Source: Hyunsoonleella pacifica
GTDB lineage: Bacteria; Bacteroidota; Bacteroidia; Flavobacteriales; Flavobacteriaceae
Direction: 5' to 3'
Length of the DNA: 64,000 nucleotides
NCBI RefSeq assembly: GCF_004310335.1
Contig: NZ_SIRS01000005.1
Location: forward strand, 434,001-498,000
Below, in pieces: positions 7,729 through 16,341 of the stretch (position 1 is the stretch's first letter; the number at the start of each line of letters is the position of its first letter). A program made the translations under genes and the position numbers. The notes below the pieces were generated by a model. That model was given only the letters and a program-made list of their open reading frames with translations. It searched no databases and had not been told where the DNA came from.

Positions 7729-8979
7729 ATGGAAATAAAGCGCGTTGTAGTTACAGGACTAGGAGCTTTAACACCAATAGGCAATACCAAAGATGAATAC
7801 TGGGACGGCCTTATTAATGGTAAAAGTGGTGCTGCGCCTATTACATATTATGATACAGAGAAGTTTAAAACAAAATTCGCTTGCGAATTAAAAGACTTCA
7901 ACGTAACCGATTTTATTCATCGGAAAGAGTCTCGCAAGATGGATAAGTTTGCACAATATGCAATGGTAGCCTCAGATGAAGCTATAGCAGATGCTAAACT
8001 TAACATTGATGAACTTAATAAATTGCGTGTAGGTGTAATATGGGGAGCAGGAATTGGTGGACTTGAAACATTTCAGCAAGAAGTATTGAACTTTGCTGAA
8101 GGAGATGGTACACCTAGGTTTAACCCGTTCTTTATTCCAAAAATGATAGCAGATATAGCACCTGCTAATATCTCCATAAAGTATGGTTTTATGGGGCCTA
8201 ATTATACAACGGTTTCTGCATGTGCATCTTCAGCAAATGCATTATTTGATGCTTTAAACATGATACGTTTAGGGCACTGTGATGTAATTGTAACAGGAGG
8301 TAGTGAAGCAGCCGTAACTATTGCTGGTATGGGTGGTTTTAATGCAATGCATGCTTTATCTACTAGAAATGAAAGTCCAGAAACAGCATCTCGCCCTTTT
8401 GATGGTACAAGAGATGGTTTTGTTCTTGGCGAAGGTGCTGGTGCACTAATTCTAGAAGAATACGAGCATGCCAAAGCAAGAGGCGCAAAAATATATGCTG
8501 AAGTAGCTGGAGGTGGATTATCTTCAGATGCACATCATATGACAGCCCCACATCCAGAAGGTGTTGGCGTAGTTGAAGTCATGAAAAATTGTTTAGATAA
8601 TGCAGGATTAAAACCTGAAGATGTAGATCATATAAACACACATGGTACTTCAACTCCATTAGGCGATGTAGCTGAGTTAAAAGCTATTTCCAAAGTATTT
8701 GGAAATCACGCTAAAAACATAAATATTAATTCAACCAAATCTATGACAGGACATCTTTTAGGTGCAGCTGGGGCTATTGAAGCCATTGCCAGTATTCTTT
8801 CCATAGAAAATGGCATTGTTCCTCCAACTATAAATCACACTACAGTTGATGAGAACATCGATTCAGAATTAAATTTAACACTTAATAAGGCTCAAAAAAG
8901 AGATGTTAAAGTTGCAATGAGTAACACCTTTGGATTTGGCGGACACAACGCTTGTGTGTTATTCAAGAAAATAGATTAA
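7729..8979 (+). CDS. fabF: 3-oxoacyl-[acyl-carrier-protein] synthase II
   Basis: 416 residues, full length. The Cys-His-His catalytic set is visible: Cys165 in VSACASSANA, His in NTHGTSTPLGD (about 304) and His in KSMTGHLLGAAG (about 340). It condenses malonyl-ACP with acyl-ACP in chain elongation. It lies between acpP and rnc with short gaps, so co-transcription is very likely. Confidence 0.97.
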   Translation: MEIKRVVVTGLGALTPIGNTKDEYWDGLINGKSGAAPITYYDTEKFKTKFACELKDFNVTDFIHRKESRKMDKFAQYAMVASDEAIADAKLNIDELNKLRVGVIWGAGIGGLETFQQEVLNFAEGDGTPRFNPFFIPKMIADIAPANISIKYGFMGPNYTTVSACASSANALFDALNMIRLGHCDVIVTGGSEAAVTIAGMGGFNAMHALSTRNESPETASRPFDGTRDGFVLGEGAGALILEEYEHAKARGAKIYAEVAGGGLSSDAHHMTAPHPEGVGVVEVMKNCLDNAGLKPEDVDHINTHGTSTPLGDVAELKAISKVFGNHAKNININSTKSMTGHLLGAAGAIEAIASILSIENGIVPPTINHTTVDENIDSELNLTLNKAQKRDVKVAMSNTFGFGGHNACVLFKKID

Positions 8980-8986
8980 ATCCCGA

Positions 8987-9727
8987 ATGACATTCATTCG
9001 TAACATACTAAATTCCCGTTCCAAGAGAAGCGGGAATTTTTTTATGCAATTACATAAAATTTTAGGTTATAAACCTAAAAAAATGCAGGTGTTTCAAAAA
9101 GCTTTTACTCACCGCTCTATGAATTTAAAAGATGATAATGGAAATCCTTTAAATTACGAGCGACTAGAATTTTTAGGAGATGCTATGCTAAGTGCAGTAA
9201 TTGCATCACATTTATTTCAAGAAGTACCAAGTGGAGACGAGGGATACCTTACCAAAATGCGTTCTAAAGTGGTAAGCAGAGAGCATTTAAACGAATTAGG
9301 TAGAGAACTCAACCTTATTGATTTAGTCGAAAGCAAAATTCCGTCAGGGCAATTTGGAGACAATATACACGGCAATCTTTTTGAAGCTTTGGTTGGTGCT
9401 ATCTTTTTAGATAAAGGCTATAAACAATGTGAAAAGTTTATATACAAGCGTATAATTTCTCCTCACGTAGATATTGAACAATTAGAAGGTAAAGTAATAA
9501 GCTATAAAAGCCTATTGATAGAATGGTGCCAAAAAGAAAAGAAAACCTTCAATTACAATGTTTATGAAGACACAGGCAATGATGATGTAAGACATTTTTC
9601 TGTTAAATTATCCATTGGCGATAAAATCGTAGCCAAAGCCAGAGCCACTTCAAAGAAAAAAGCTGAAGAAAAAGCATCAAAACGTGCTTTTTTTGCGTTT
9701 CAAAATAAGATGTCTAGGATGATTTAG
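8987..9727 (+). CDS. rnc: Ribonuclease III
   Basis: 246 residues. The nuclease signature NYERLEFLGDAML and the second acidic cluster NLFEALVGAIFLDKGY are followed by a double-stranded RNA-binding domain (about 165-240). It cuts double-stranded RNA in rRNA and mRNA maturation. The start at 8987 is preferred because the N-terminal pattern IRNILNSRS...GNFF resembles flavobacterial homologues as I recall them. An alternative ATG at 9044 would exclude that segment. The ATG at 8987 lies in a small hairpin (8984-9000), and codons 9-19 form a perfect terminator-like hairpin (see findings). Confidence 0.93.
   Translation: MTFIRNILNSRSKRSGNFFMQLHKILGYKPKKMQVFQKAFTHRSMNLKDDNGNPLNYERLEFLGDAMLSAVIASHLFQEVPSGDEGYLTKMRSKVVSREHLNELGRELNLIDLVESKIPSGQFGDNIHGNLFEALVGAIFLDKGYKQCEKFIYKRIISPHVDIEQLEGKVISYKSLLIEWCQKEKKTFNYNVYEDTGNDDVRHFSVKLSIGDKIVAKARATSKKKAEEKASKRAFFAFQNKMSRMI
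9011..9043 (+). terminator. Terminator-like hairpin within the start of rnc
   Basis: Stem 9011-9018 (AATTCCCG) with 9031-9038 (CGGGAATT), extendable by TTC/GAA with one bulged G, then seven T residues ending at 9043. By shape it is a standard intrinsic terminator. If rnc starts at 8987 it is coding (NSRSKRSGNFF) and may act as an attenuator or an RNase III self-cleavage site. If rnc starts at 9044 it would end the fab transcript. Confidence 0.55.
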
Positions 9728-9841
9728 TTTTATCTTGCCAGAACTACAACGTTTGAGTGTGTTTTTAGCGTTAAGAAATCATAAATCCTTTTACATCTAA
9801 GTATTTTAAACACTATATTTACAGCGCTAATAAGTCAGGTT

Positions 9842-10327
9842 ATGGCAGTACACAAACTTATATTAGATAATGTTTTCGAGGATGTGTCTTGCACTTTAAT
9901 TGCCGTACATTGTGCAATTGAAGATTTTAGGTTAGCCTATCTTTTAAATAAATATTTAGATATTTCTTTAACTAGAAAACCTCAAGATTTAGATTTTGAC
10001 AAAGGCATCACGAGGTATTCGGTTTTTGAGTATGAAGACACCAAAAAACTAGTAACATGGAATTTGGTATCAAATATTTGTAAAATAGAAACAGACTCTA
10101 CTATAGAAAAACAATCGTTATTTAATGTGCATCATAAAGTAATTAAAACCTATAATTTAATACCAGAATATGGTAAAGTAAATTACTTTTTAAAAATTGA
10201 TAACGAGTTTAGTAATAGTAAAGAAAAACAAATAATAAATAACCTCCTTAAGATTCCCCAAATAGCAATGGCTTATAACGTAGATTTAAGTACATTGAAA
10301 TCTAAGGACAATTTAATTTTTGATTAA
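9842..10327 (+). CDS. IPExxxVDY family protein
   Basis: 161 residues. The N-terminal segment (HKLILDNVFEDVSCTLIAVHC) and the placement directly before pyruvate kinase match the flavobacterial family named for its IPExxxVDY motif. The C-terminal block here reads IPQIAMAYNVD, so the family motif is only approximate. No signal peptide or membrane segment. Function unknown. Its stop codon is followed immediately by the pyk ATG, so the two are almost certainly translated from one mRNA; a link to pyruvate kinase control is speculation. Confidence 0.8.
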   Translation: MAVHKLILDNVFEDVSCTLIAVHCAIEDFRLAYLLNKYLDISLTRKPQDLDFDKGITRYSVFEYEDTKKLVTWNLVSNICKIETDSTIEKQSLFNVHHKVIKTYNLIPEYGKVNYFLKIDNEFSNSKEKQIINNLLKIPQIAMAYNVDLSTLKSKDNLIFD

Positions 10328-11770
10328 ATGGGATTAAGAAAAAAAACTAAAATAGTAGCAACATTAGGACCAGCAACCAGTACAAAAGAAGTGCTAAAAG
10401 GCATGATGGAAGAAGGTGCTAATGTTTTTAGAATAAACTTTTCACACGCAAACTACGATGATGTAAAAGAGCGTATTACTATGATTCGCGAACTAAACGA
10501 AGAGTTTGGTTACAACGTAGCAATTTTGGCCGATTTACAAGGTCCAAAACTACGTGTAGGTGTGATGAAAGAAGAAGTAGAAGTAAAACCTGAAGATGAA
10601 ATTATTTTTGAAACAGGAGAACGCTTTGAAGGCACAAAAGAACGTGTATACATGACCTATGATAGGTTTCCTCAAGACGCAAAACCAGGAGAACGTATAC
10701 TTTTAGACGATGGCAAATTAATTTTTGAAGTTGTCTCAACAGATAAGAAAACACAAGTAAAAGCAAAGGTAATTCAAGGAGGCCCTTTAAAATCTAAAAA
10801 AGGGGTAAATCTCCCTAACACCAATATCTCACAACCAGCATTAACAGAAAAAGATATTGAAGATGCTATTTTCGCTATTAGCCAAAATGTAGATTGGATA
10901 GCGCTTTCCTTTGTACGTCATGCAGAAGATTTAATGCAACTTCGTGATTTAATAAATGAACACTCCGATTATAAGATTCCAATAGTAGCAAAAATTGAAA
11001 AACCAGAAGCTGTTGAAAACATAGATAAAATAGTAACACAGTGTGATGGTATTATGGTAGCTCGTGGAGATTTAGGAGTTGAAGTTCCTGCCGAAGAAGT
11101 GCCACTTATTCAAAAGCAATTGGTATTACGCGCCAAAAAAGCAAGAATACCTGTAATTATTGCAACACAAATGATGGAAACCATGATTTCCAGTTTAACC
11201 CCAACAAGAGCAGAAGTAAACGATGTTGCAAACTCTGTAATGGATGGGGCAGATGCCGTAATGCTATCAGGAGAAACATCCGTTGGCCAATATCCAATTC
11301 AGGTTATTAAGCAAATGAGCGATATTTTAAAAAGCGTAGAAGGCTCTCCGTTAATCAAAGTACCAGAAATGCCTCCGCATATCCGTACCAATCGCTACAT
11401 CACAAAATCTATATGTTACCATGCCGCAACTATGGCTAACGAAATTGATGCAAAAGCCATTTCTACATTAACCAATAGTGGTTATACGGCATTTCAAATT
11501 TCAGCTTGGCGTCCATCCTGTCACATTTTAGTATTCACATCAAATAAACGTATTTTAACACGTTTAAGTCTCTTATGGGGTGTTCGCGCTTTCTATTACG
11601 ATAGATTTGTAAGCACTGATGATACTATTGAAGATGTAAATGCCATCGCTTGTAAAATGGGTTATTTAGATGTTGGCGACATGCTTATTAGTTTAGCTGC
11701 AATGCCAATACAAGACAAAGGAATGGTAAACACATTAAGAGTTACTGAAATTGAAACATGTAGCTTTTAA
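10328..11770 (+). CDS. pyk: Pyruvate kinase
   Basis: 480 residues, full length. KTKIVATLGPATS at the N-terminus, INFSHANYDD, the barrel signature IPIVAKIEKPEAVENID with the catalytic Lys, GDLGVEVPAEEVP, IATQMMETMI and MLSGETSVGQYP are all intact, followed by the C-terminal domain. It makes ATP and pyruvate from phosphoenolpyruvate and ADP. The gene abuts the IPExxxVDY gene with no gap. A dispersed GGGCGTT repeat starts 14 bases after its stop and may form its 3' end. Confidence 0.97.
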   Translation: MGLRKKTKIVATLGPATSTKEVLKGMMEEGANVFRINFSHANYDDVKERITMIRELNEEFGYNVAILADLQGPKLRVGVMKEEVEVKPEDEIIFETGERFEGTKERVYMTYDRFPQDAKPGERILLDDGKLIFEVVSTDKKTQVKAKVIQGGPLKSKKGVNLPNTNISQPALTEKDIEDAIFAISQNVDWIALSFVRHAEDLMQLRDLINEHSDYKIPIVAKIEKPEAVENIDKIVTQCDGIMVARGDLGVEVPAEEVPLIQKQLVLRAKKARIPVIIATQMMETMISSLTPTRAEVNDVANSVMDGADAVMLSGETSVGQYPIQVIKQMSDILKSVEGSPLIKVPEMPPHIRTNRYITKSICYHAATMANEIDAKAISTLTNSGYTAFQISAWRPSCHILVFTSNKRILTRLSLLWGVRAFYYDRFVSTDDTIEDVNAIACKMGYLDVGDMLISLAAMPIQDKGMVNTLRVTEIETCSF

Positions 11771-11783
11771 AAACTAATAATTT

Positions 11784-11888
11784 GGGCGTTACCCTGCGGG
11801 TCGCGCTTTCCACTGTATCTTTTATACACCAAATGCTGCTTAAAGCAGCATTTGGTGTATAAAAGGATGCCGTTACAATCGCTAACGC
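11784..11888 (+). repeat. Dispersed GGGCGTT element, best-preserved two-hairpin copy
   Basis: The head GGGCGTTACCCTGCGGGTCG contains a small CCC/GGG hairpin. A 22-bp perfect inverted repeat follows (11820-11841 with 11843-11864, one-base centre), then GGAT...CCGTT...ATCGCTAACGC. It lies directly after pyk in the same direction. Related heads occur at 1690, 20750 and 35750. Elements of this style are, to my knowledge, scattered in flavobacterial genomes; the long second hairpin could end transcription or protect mRNA 3' ends. Confidence 0.75.
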
Positions 11889-12026
11889 AATACTTGCCAA
11901 CTTTTAGTTACCCCTTTTCTTTTTGTGTATTTACCTACTAAACCTTTAAAGTAAACCTAAGATTTTACAGTTTTATTCTAAATTTTGATTTGGATTTAAG
12001 TATTTTTTAAAAAAATTTAAACCTCA

Positions 12027-12054
12027 GGCAACCATTTTTAAACCATTTGCGTCT
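12027..12054 (+). promoter_or_regulatory. Candidate ECF-type promoter of the sigma factor gene
   Basis: GGCAACC (12027-12033), 16 bases, CGTCT (12050-12054), 18 bases before the sigma-factor ATG. An AAC-type -35 and CGTC-type -10 at 16-17 bases is the general shape of ECF sigma promoters, so self-activation is likely. No TAnnTTTG box is present here. Confidence 0.55.
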
Positions 12055-12072
12055 TTATAAATAGAAAGCAAA

Positions 12073-12648
12073 ATGAAATCTTTTTTGAAAGTAATACAAC
12101 TGCATAAAAATGAAGACGCTTTAATCAAAAAAGCGATAAAGCATAACCGTGAAGCACAACATATACTATTTAATATGCATGCTCCAAAAATGTTAAGCAT
12201 TTGTAGATACTACATTAAAGATATTCAACAAGCTGAAGAAGCAATGCTTAATGGATTTTTTAAAGTTTTTAAAAATTTAAAAACCTATAAAGGCGAAGGC
12301 GCTTTTGAAGGATGGATACGACGTATCATGATACGAGAGTCTATTTCATATTTAAGACAAAAAAAAAGACTTGAATTTATTACAGATGAAGATGTAAGTA
12401 CTAATGCATACAGTGACACTATTCAAACTGATTTAGAAGTTAACGATATTCAAAAATTAATAGACCATTTACCCGAAGGGTACCGAATGGTATTTGTAAT
12501 GTATGCCATCGAAGGATACAAACATCAAGAGATATCTGAACTTTTAAACATCAGCGAAGGCACATCAAAATCACAACTATTTAAAGCACGAAAGATGCTT
12601 CAAGAACAAATAAAGATATTAAATAAAACAAGCTATGGCTCCAATTAA
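12073..12648 (+). CDS. ECF RNA polymerase sigma factor
   Basis: 191 residues with sigma region 2 (about 25-95: ILFNMHAPKMLSICRYYI, then GWIRRIMIRESISYLRQKKR) and region 4 (about 125-180: LPEGYRMVFVMYAIEGYKHQEIS with the helix-turn-helix EISELLNISEGTSKSQLFKAR). It directs RNA polymerase to a small regulon. Its last 14 bases overlap the next gene, a membrane protein likely to be its anti-sigma factor, and an outer-membrane protein gene follows. This order suggests an envelope-sensing unit. Confidence 0.93.
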   Translation: MKSFLKVIQLHKNEDALIKKAIKHNREAQHILFNMHAPKMLSICRYYIKDIQQAEEAMLNGFFKVFKNLKTYKGEGAFEGWIRRIMIRESISYLRQKKRLEFITDEDVSTNAYSDTIQTDLEVNDIQKLIDHLPEGYRMVFVMYAIEGYKHQEISELLNISEGTSKSQLFKARKMLQEQIKILNKTSYGSN

Positions 12649-13384
12649 TTTTGAAAACGACTTTAAAGAAAAGCTAGATAAGCGTACTATAGCACCATCT
12701 GAAAATGCATGGAACACATTAGCAGAACGTTTAGATACAGAAGAAAAAACAGCTAACAATAAAGGCTTTTGGTGGGTAGGAATTGCTGCAAGCATAGTTG
12801 GGATTTTGTTTATAGCAACACAATTTTTCAGTAATGATGTAGAGGTAAATATACCAGAAGTAGTTAATACTGAAGAAACAGTAGAACATCCAGAAAAAAC
12901 CATAGTTACTAAACCCAATTCAGAAGTAGCAATTGAAAACTCTGATAAGGAAAATAATGATAAAGAAGGTAATAATCCAATTCTAAATAAAACTGAAAAA
13001 TACCAAGAAGCATCTTCGACACATATAGCACAAGAACAAACAACACAAACTATAAATAAGGAAAGAGATATAGAAGAACACAAAAGTATTGAAGCAGTCT
13101 CATTTGAAACTAAAAAAGCACAAGAAGTCGCTGATGTTATTTTCTCACTAAGCGAAAAAGAATCTGGTATTTCCGATGCATCTATTGATTCGCTTTTAAA
13201 AGCAGCGCAACGTGATATTCTTTTAAGTAGGATGAAGAACAAAGATCAAATTTCTATTGATGCAGCATTATTACTCCAAGAAGTAGAATTTGAGTTGGAT
13301 GAATCTTTCAGGGAAAAAGTATTTAAAGCCTTTAAAAGTAGCTATGGTTCTATAAAAACAGCCATTGCGCAACGTAACGATTAG
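12635..13384 (+). CDS. Membrane-anchored anti-sigma-factor-like protein
   Basis: 249 residues. The N-terminal cytoplasmic part (about 1-44) contains the typical NAWNTLAERLD segment seen in flavobacterial anti-sigma-like proteins. One membrane helix follows (about 46-66: WWVGIAASIVGILFIATQFF), then a long Glu/Asn/Thr-rich periplasmic stalk and a C-terminal helical part rich in Lys and Glu. Its start overlaps the sigma gene by 14 bases, implying coupled translation in fixed ratio. Anti-sigma function is inferred from topology and position; no zinc-type HxxxCxxC motif is present. Confidence 0.7.
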   Translation: MAPINFENDFKEKLDKRTIAPSENAWNTLAERLDTEEKTANNKGFWWVGIAASIVGILFIATQFFSNDVEVNIPEVVNTEETVEHPEKTIVTKPNSEVAIENSDKENNDKEGNNPILNKTEKYQEASSTHIAQEQTTQTINKERDIEEHKSIEAVSFETKKAQEVADVIFSLSEKESGISDASIDSLLKAAQRDILLSRMKNKDQISIDAALLLQEVEFELDESFREKVFKAFKSSYGSIKTAIAQRND

Positions 13385-13413
13385 TAAATTCCTTTAGAAA
13401 AAGGAATTTACTA
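13382..13413 (+). promoter_or_regulatory. 14-bp perfect hairpin covering the anti-sigma stop codon
   Basis: TAGTAAATTCCTTT (13382-13395), a 4-base loop, and its exact complement (13400-13413). No T tract follows, so it is not a classical terminator. It may be an RNA-processing or mRNA-stability site that sets the level of the following outer-membrane gene relative to the sigma pair. Confidence 0.5.
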
Positions 13414-13493
13414 AAACAATTAAATCATCAATCACTAAATATTATAATCATCATCAGCTGTTGAAGTTATTTCAACACAAAAAACGAACAGTT

Positions 13494-14579
13494 ATGCAAA
13501 CAATTACAAAGTATTTTATACTAATTATTTTAAGCTTATGTGTGCAACTCATCACTGCACAAGATAGCATTCCTAAAACAGTAAATAACGCTGAAATACA
13601 AAAGCTAAAAGAAACTATAAAAAAGGTTGAAGCCGAAGAAAAAGCACTTCTAAAATCTGAAGTAGAAGCTATTGATGTGCGATTAAAAAATGGGGAAATT
13701 ACTCAAGAGGAAGCTCAAAATCTTAAAATGGAAATGGCAAAAAAACGAGCTTTAAATATTGAAAATCGTACTGCAATTTTAACTAATAAAATTGCTTTAT
13801 TAGAACGAAATGAAAAAGGATATGGTACTGATGAAGATGAAGAGGTAGATTATATAAGAATAGGTTCTAATGATGAAGATTTAAGTTGGATTTATATAGG
13901 AAAAAAGAAAAACGACAAACCAAAGCATAGAAAATACGATAGACGTACTAAAAGTGATTTTGTTCTAGCTTTTGGCCTTAATAATGCACTTATAGATGGA
14001 CAAAGTTTTGATGATACGCCCTATAAGATTGGAGGTTCTCGTTTTTTCGAAATGGGTTGGGCATGGAAGTATCGCTTATTTAAAAACTCAAACTTTGTGC
14101 GTTTTAAATATGGAGTATCCTTGCACATTAACGGCTTAAAACCTAATGATAATCAGTATTTTGTGAAAAATGGTAATCAAACCATGCTAGAGGAATTTCC
14201 AGAAAGCTTAAGAAAATCTAAATTAACAATAACCAACTTAGTTTTTCCCATGCATTTTGAATTTGGATCATCAAAAAAAATTGAAAAAGAAACCTATTTT
14301 AGATACTCAACAAAAAGAAAATTTAAAATAGGCGTAGGCGGTTATGCAGGATTTAATATTGGTACACGTCAAAAATTAAAATACGATTTGGATGGAGAAC
14401 GCATAAAAGACAAACAAAAGCGAGGTCTAAATACAACCGACCTAGTTTATGGACTTAGCACTTATGTAGCTTTTGGAGATACCGCACTATACCTTAAATA
14501 CGACTTATCTCCTATTTTCAAAAACCAAATCATAGATCAAAACAACATATCTCTAGGCGTACGCTTTGATATGGATTAA
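13494..14579 (+). CDS. Outer-membrane beta-barrel-like protein with coiled-coil N-terminus
   Basis: The ATG at 13494 is chosen because it begins a clear signal peptide (MQTITKYFILIILSLCVQLITAQ); an upstream TTG at 13461 would add 11 charged residues before it. The mature protein has a Lys/Glu-rich coiled-coil region (about 30-110), an acidic segment, then alternating aromatic strands (GSRFFEMGWAWKYRLF, FVRFKYGVSLHING, GVGGYAGFNIGTRQK) like a small outer-membrane barrel ending in FDMD. Third gene of the ECF unit and probably part of its output or sensing circuit. Function unknown. Confidence 0.75.
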   Translation: MQTITKYFILIILSLCVQLITAQDSIPKTVNNAEIQKLKETIKKVEAEEKALLKSEVEAIDVRLKNGEITQEEAQNLKMEMAKKRALNIENRTAILTNKIALLERNEKGYGTDEDEEVDYIRIGSNDEDLSWIYIGKKKNDKPKHRKYDRRTKSDFVLAFGLNNALIDGQSFDDTPYKIGGSRFFEMGWAWKYRLFKNSNFVRFKYGVSLHINGLKPNDNQYFVKNGNQTMLEEFPESLRKSKLTITNLVFPMHFEFGSSKKIEKETYFRYSTKRKFKIGVGGYAGFNIGTRQKLKYDLDGERIKDKQKRGLNTTDLVYGLSTYVAFGDTALYLKYDLSPIFKNQIIDQNNISLGVRFDMD

Positions 14580-14599
14580 GTGCTAGTTAATTAGTTACC

Positions 14600-14625
14600 A
14601 AAAACCACCTAACGGTGGTTTTTTT
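14600..14625 (+). terminator. Intrinsic terminator of the ECF unit
   Basis: Stem AAAAACCACC (14600-14609) with GGTGGTTTTT (14614-14623), 4-base loop, and a T run to 14625. Because the outer stem is A/T it can work in both directions, serving also the convergent dinB. Confidence 0.85.
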
Positions 14626-14652
14626 ATTTATCTCATCTAACAAAATCAGACT

Positions 14653-15753
14653 CTAAAATTCAAACTTCAACTGTACACTTACACTTTTCTTAGCTTTAGG
14701 TTTTTCTCTTTTTTCAGTATTTAGATTAGATAAAGAGATACCTAATAACCTAACAGAATTTTTAAGTGTTTCTTGGTACAGTAAATCTTTAGCAGTTTCT
14801 AAAATAACACTCTTATCACTTATAAAATAAGGTAAAGTCTTACTTCTAGTTTGCAACGTAAAATCGCTATATTTTATCTTTAATGTTACTGTTTTTCCTG
14901 CTACATTACTTTTAGATAGTCTACGAGAAACCTCTTCAGCAATATGCTTTAGTTTTTCTAGCATAAAAACTTCAGAAGATAGATTTTCACTAAAGGTACG
15001 TTCTGCAGCTAAACTTTTTCTAGTACGATGTGGTTTTACTTTACTGTTATGAATCCCTCGTACGATATAATAATAGTAAGCACCAGACTTACCAAAATTG
15101 TCTTCTAAATATTCTAAAGATTTCTGCTTTAAATCCATACCAGTAAAAATGCCTTTTTGATACATTTTCTCAGCAGTCACTTTTCCAACACCATAAAATT
15201 TTCTAATATCTAGTTGTTCCAAAAAATCTAAAACTTCCTCTGGATTTACCGTTTTTTGTCCGTTAGGTTTATTGTAATCACTAGCAACTTTAGCGATAAA
15301 CTTATTAATGGAAATTCCTGCGGAGGCCGTCAAGCCCACTTCATTAAAAATACGCTCCCGAATTTCTTTGGCGATTAGAGATGCACTGGGAGTTCCCTTT
15401 TTATTTTGTGTTACATCAAGGTAGGCCTCGTCTAAAGATAGAGGTTCAACCAAATCAGTATAATCATAAAAAATAGCTCTTATTCTTTTAGAAATTTCAG
15501 AATAGCGCTCAAAACGAGGCCTTACAAAAATTAAATCAGGGCATAATTTAGCAGCAAGAGTTCCTGCCATAGCACTCTTAACTCCAAACTTTCTAGCCTC
15601 ATAACTCGCAGCACTTACAACACCTCGTTTTCCGCCACCACCAACCGCAATAGCTTTACCCTTAAGTTCTGGGTTATCCATCTGTTCTACAGACGCATAA
15701 AATGCATCCATATCTACATGAATTATTTTTCGAATTGGTAAATCGGCAGACAT
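14653..15753 (-). CDS. dinB: DNA polymerase IV (Y family)
   Basis: 366 residues. Catalytic motifs are intact: IIHVDMDAFYASVEQ at the N-terminus and LSLDEAYLDVT (about 101-111), followed by the helix-hairpin-helix thumb (LDIRKFYGVGKVTAEKMYQKG) and the little-finger domain. It ends in SVSVQLKFEF, where QLKFEF resembles a beta-clamp-binding motif. It performs translesion, error-prone synthesis. Single gene, convergent with the ECF unit and divergent from the CYTH gene. Confidence 0.95.
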   Translation of the reverse strand: MSADLPIRKIIHVDMDAFYASVEQMDNPELKGKAIAVGGGGKRGVVSAASYEARKFGVKSAMAGTLAAKLCPDLIFVRPRFERYSEISKRIRAIFYDYTDLVEPLSLDEAYLDVTQNKKGTPSASLIAKEIRERIFNEVGLTASAGISINKFIAKVASDYNKPNGQKTVNPEEVLDFLEQLDIRKFYGVGKVTAEKMYQKGIFTGMDLKQKSLEYLEDNFGKSGAYYYYIVRGIHNSKVKPHRTRKSLAAERTFSENLSSEVFMLEKLKHIAEEVSRRLSKSNVAGKTVTLKIKYSDFTLQTRSKTLPYFISDKSVILETAKDLLYQETLKNSVRLLGISLSNLNTEKREKPKAKKSVSVQLKFEF

Positions 15754-15867
15754 ACAACAAAATTATGCTAATTTTGAGAAACCAAACTACAAAGCCCAAA
15801 ATCCTAAGGCAAAGAAAAAATACTGTTTTTGGAATTTAGTGATTGAATTTTGGAATTTTTTAGAATT

Positions 15868-16341
15868 ATGATAGAAATAGAACGAAAATTCTTGGTAACT
15901 TCAACAAAATATAGAGATGAAGCAAAAACTAAAACAAGAATAATTCAAGGTTTTTTAAATACAGATAAAGAAAGAACTGTTCGTGTGAGACTAAAAGGAG
16001 AAAACGGATTTTTAACAATAAAAGGAAAATCATCTAAAGATGGATTATCTAGATTTGAGTGGGAAAAAGAAATATCTAAAACCGAAGCTGAAGCTTTGCT
16101 AAAGCTTTGTGTGCCAACAATTATTGATAAAATACGTTATGAGATTATGCTAGGACAGCATATTTTTGAAGTAGATGAATTCTTTGGAGACAATGAAGGT
16201 TTGGTAATTGCCGAAGTAGAATTAACGTCTAAAAATGAAGCCATAAAAAAACCCAATTGGTTAGGAGAAGAAGTTACTGGGCAAATAAAATATTATAATT
16301 CGCAATTAAGTAAACAACCCTATAAAACTTGGTCATCATGA
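15868..16341 (+). CDS. CYTH-domain protein (triphosphate tunnel metalloenzyme)
   Basis: 157 residues from the ATG at 15868, chosen because the family begins MIEIERKFLV; a TTG at 15850 would add six residues. The ExExK signature (EIERK) at residues 3-7 and the tunnel strands RTVRVRLKGENGFLTIKGKS, FEWEKEIS and HIFEVDEFFGDNEGLVIAEVEL fit inorganic triphosphatase/adenylate-cyclase-like CYTH proteins. Small single-domain members usually hydrolyse triphosphate. Its stop overlaps the next start as ATGA. Confidence 0.9.
   Translation: MIEIERKFLVTSTKYRDEAKTKTRIIQGFLNTDKERTVRVRLKGENGFLTIKGKSSKDGLSRFEWEKEISKTEAEALLKLCVPTIIDKIRYEIMLGQHIFEVDEFFGDNEGLVIAEVELTSKNEAIKKPNWLGEEVTGQIKYYNSQLSKQPYKTWSS

Noticed and set aside
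12619-13242. 207-codon frame on the minus strand
   Set aside because: Lies antisense to the anti-sigma-like gene; Ser-rich mirror of a Glu/Lys-rich coding strand, with no start context.
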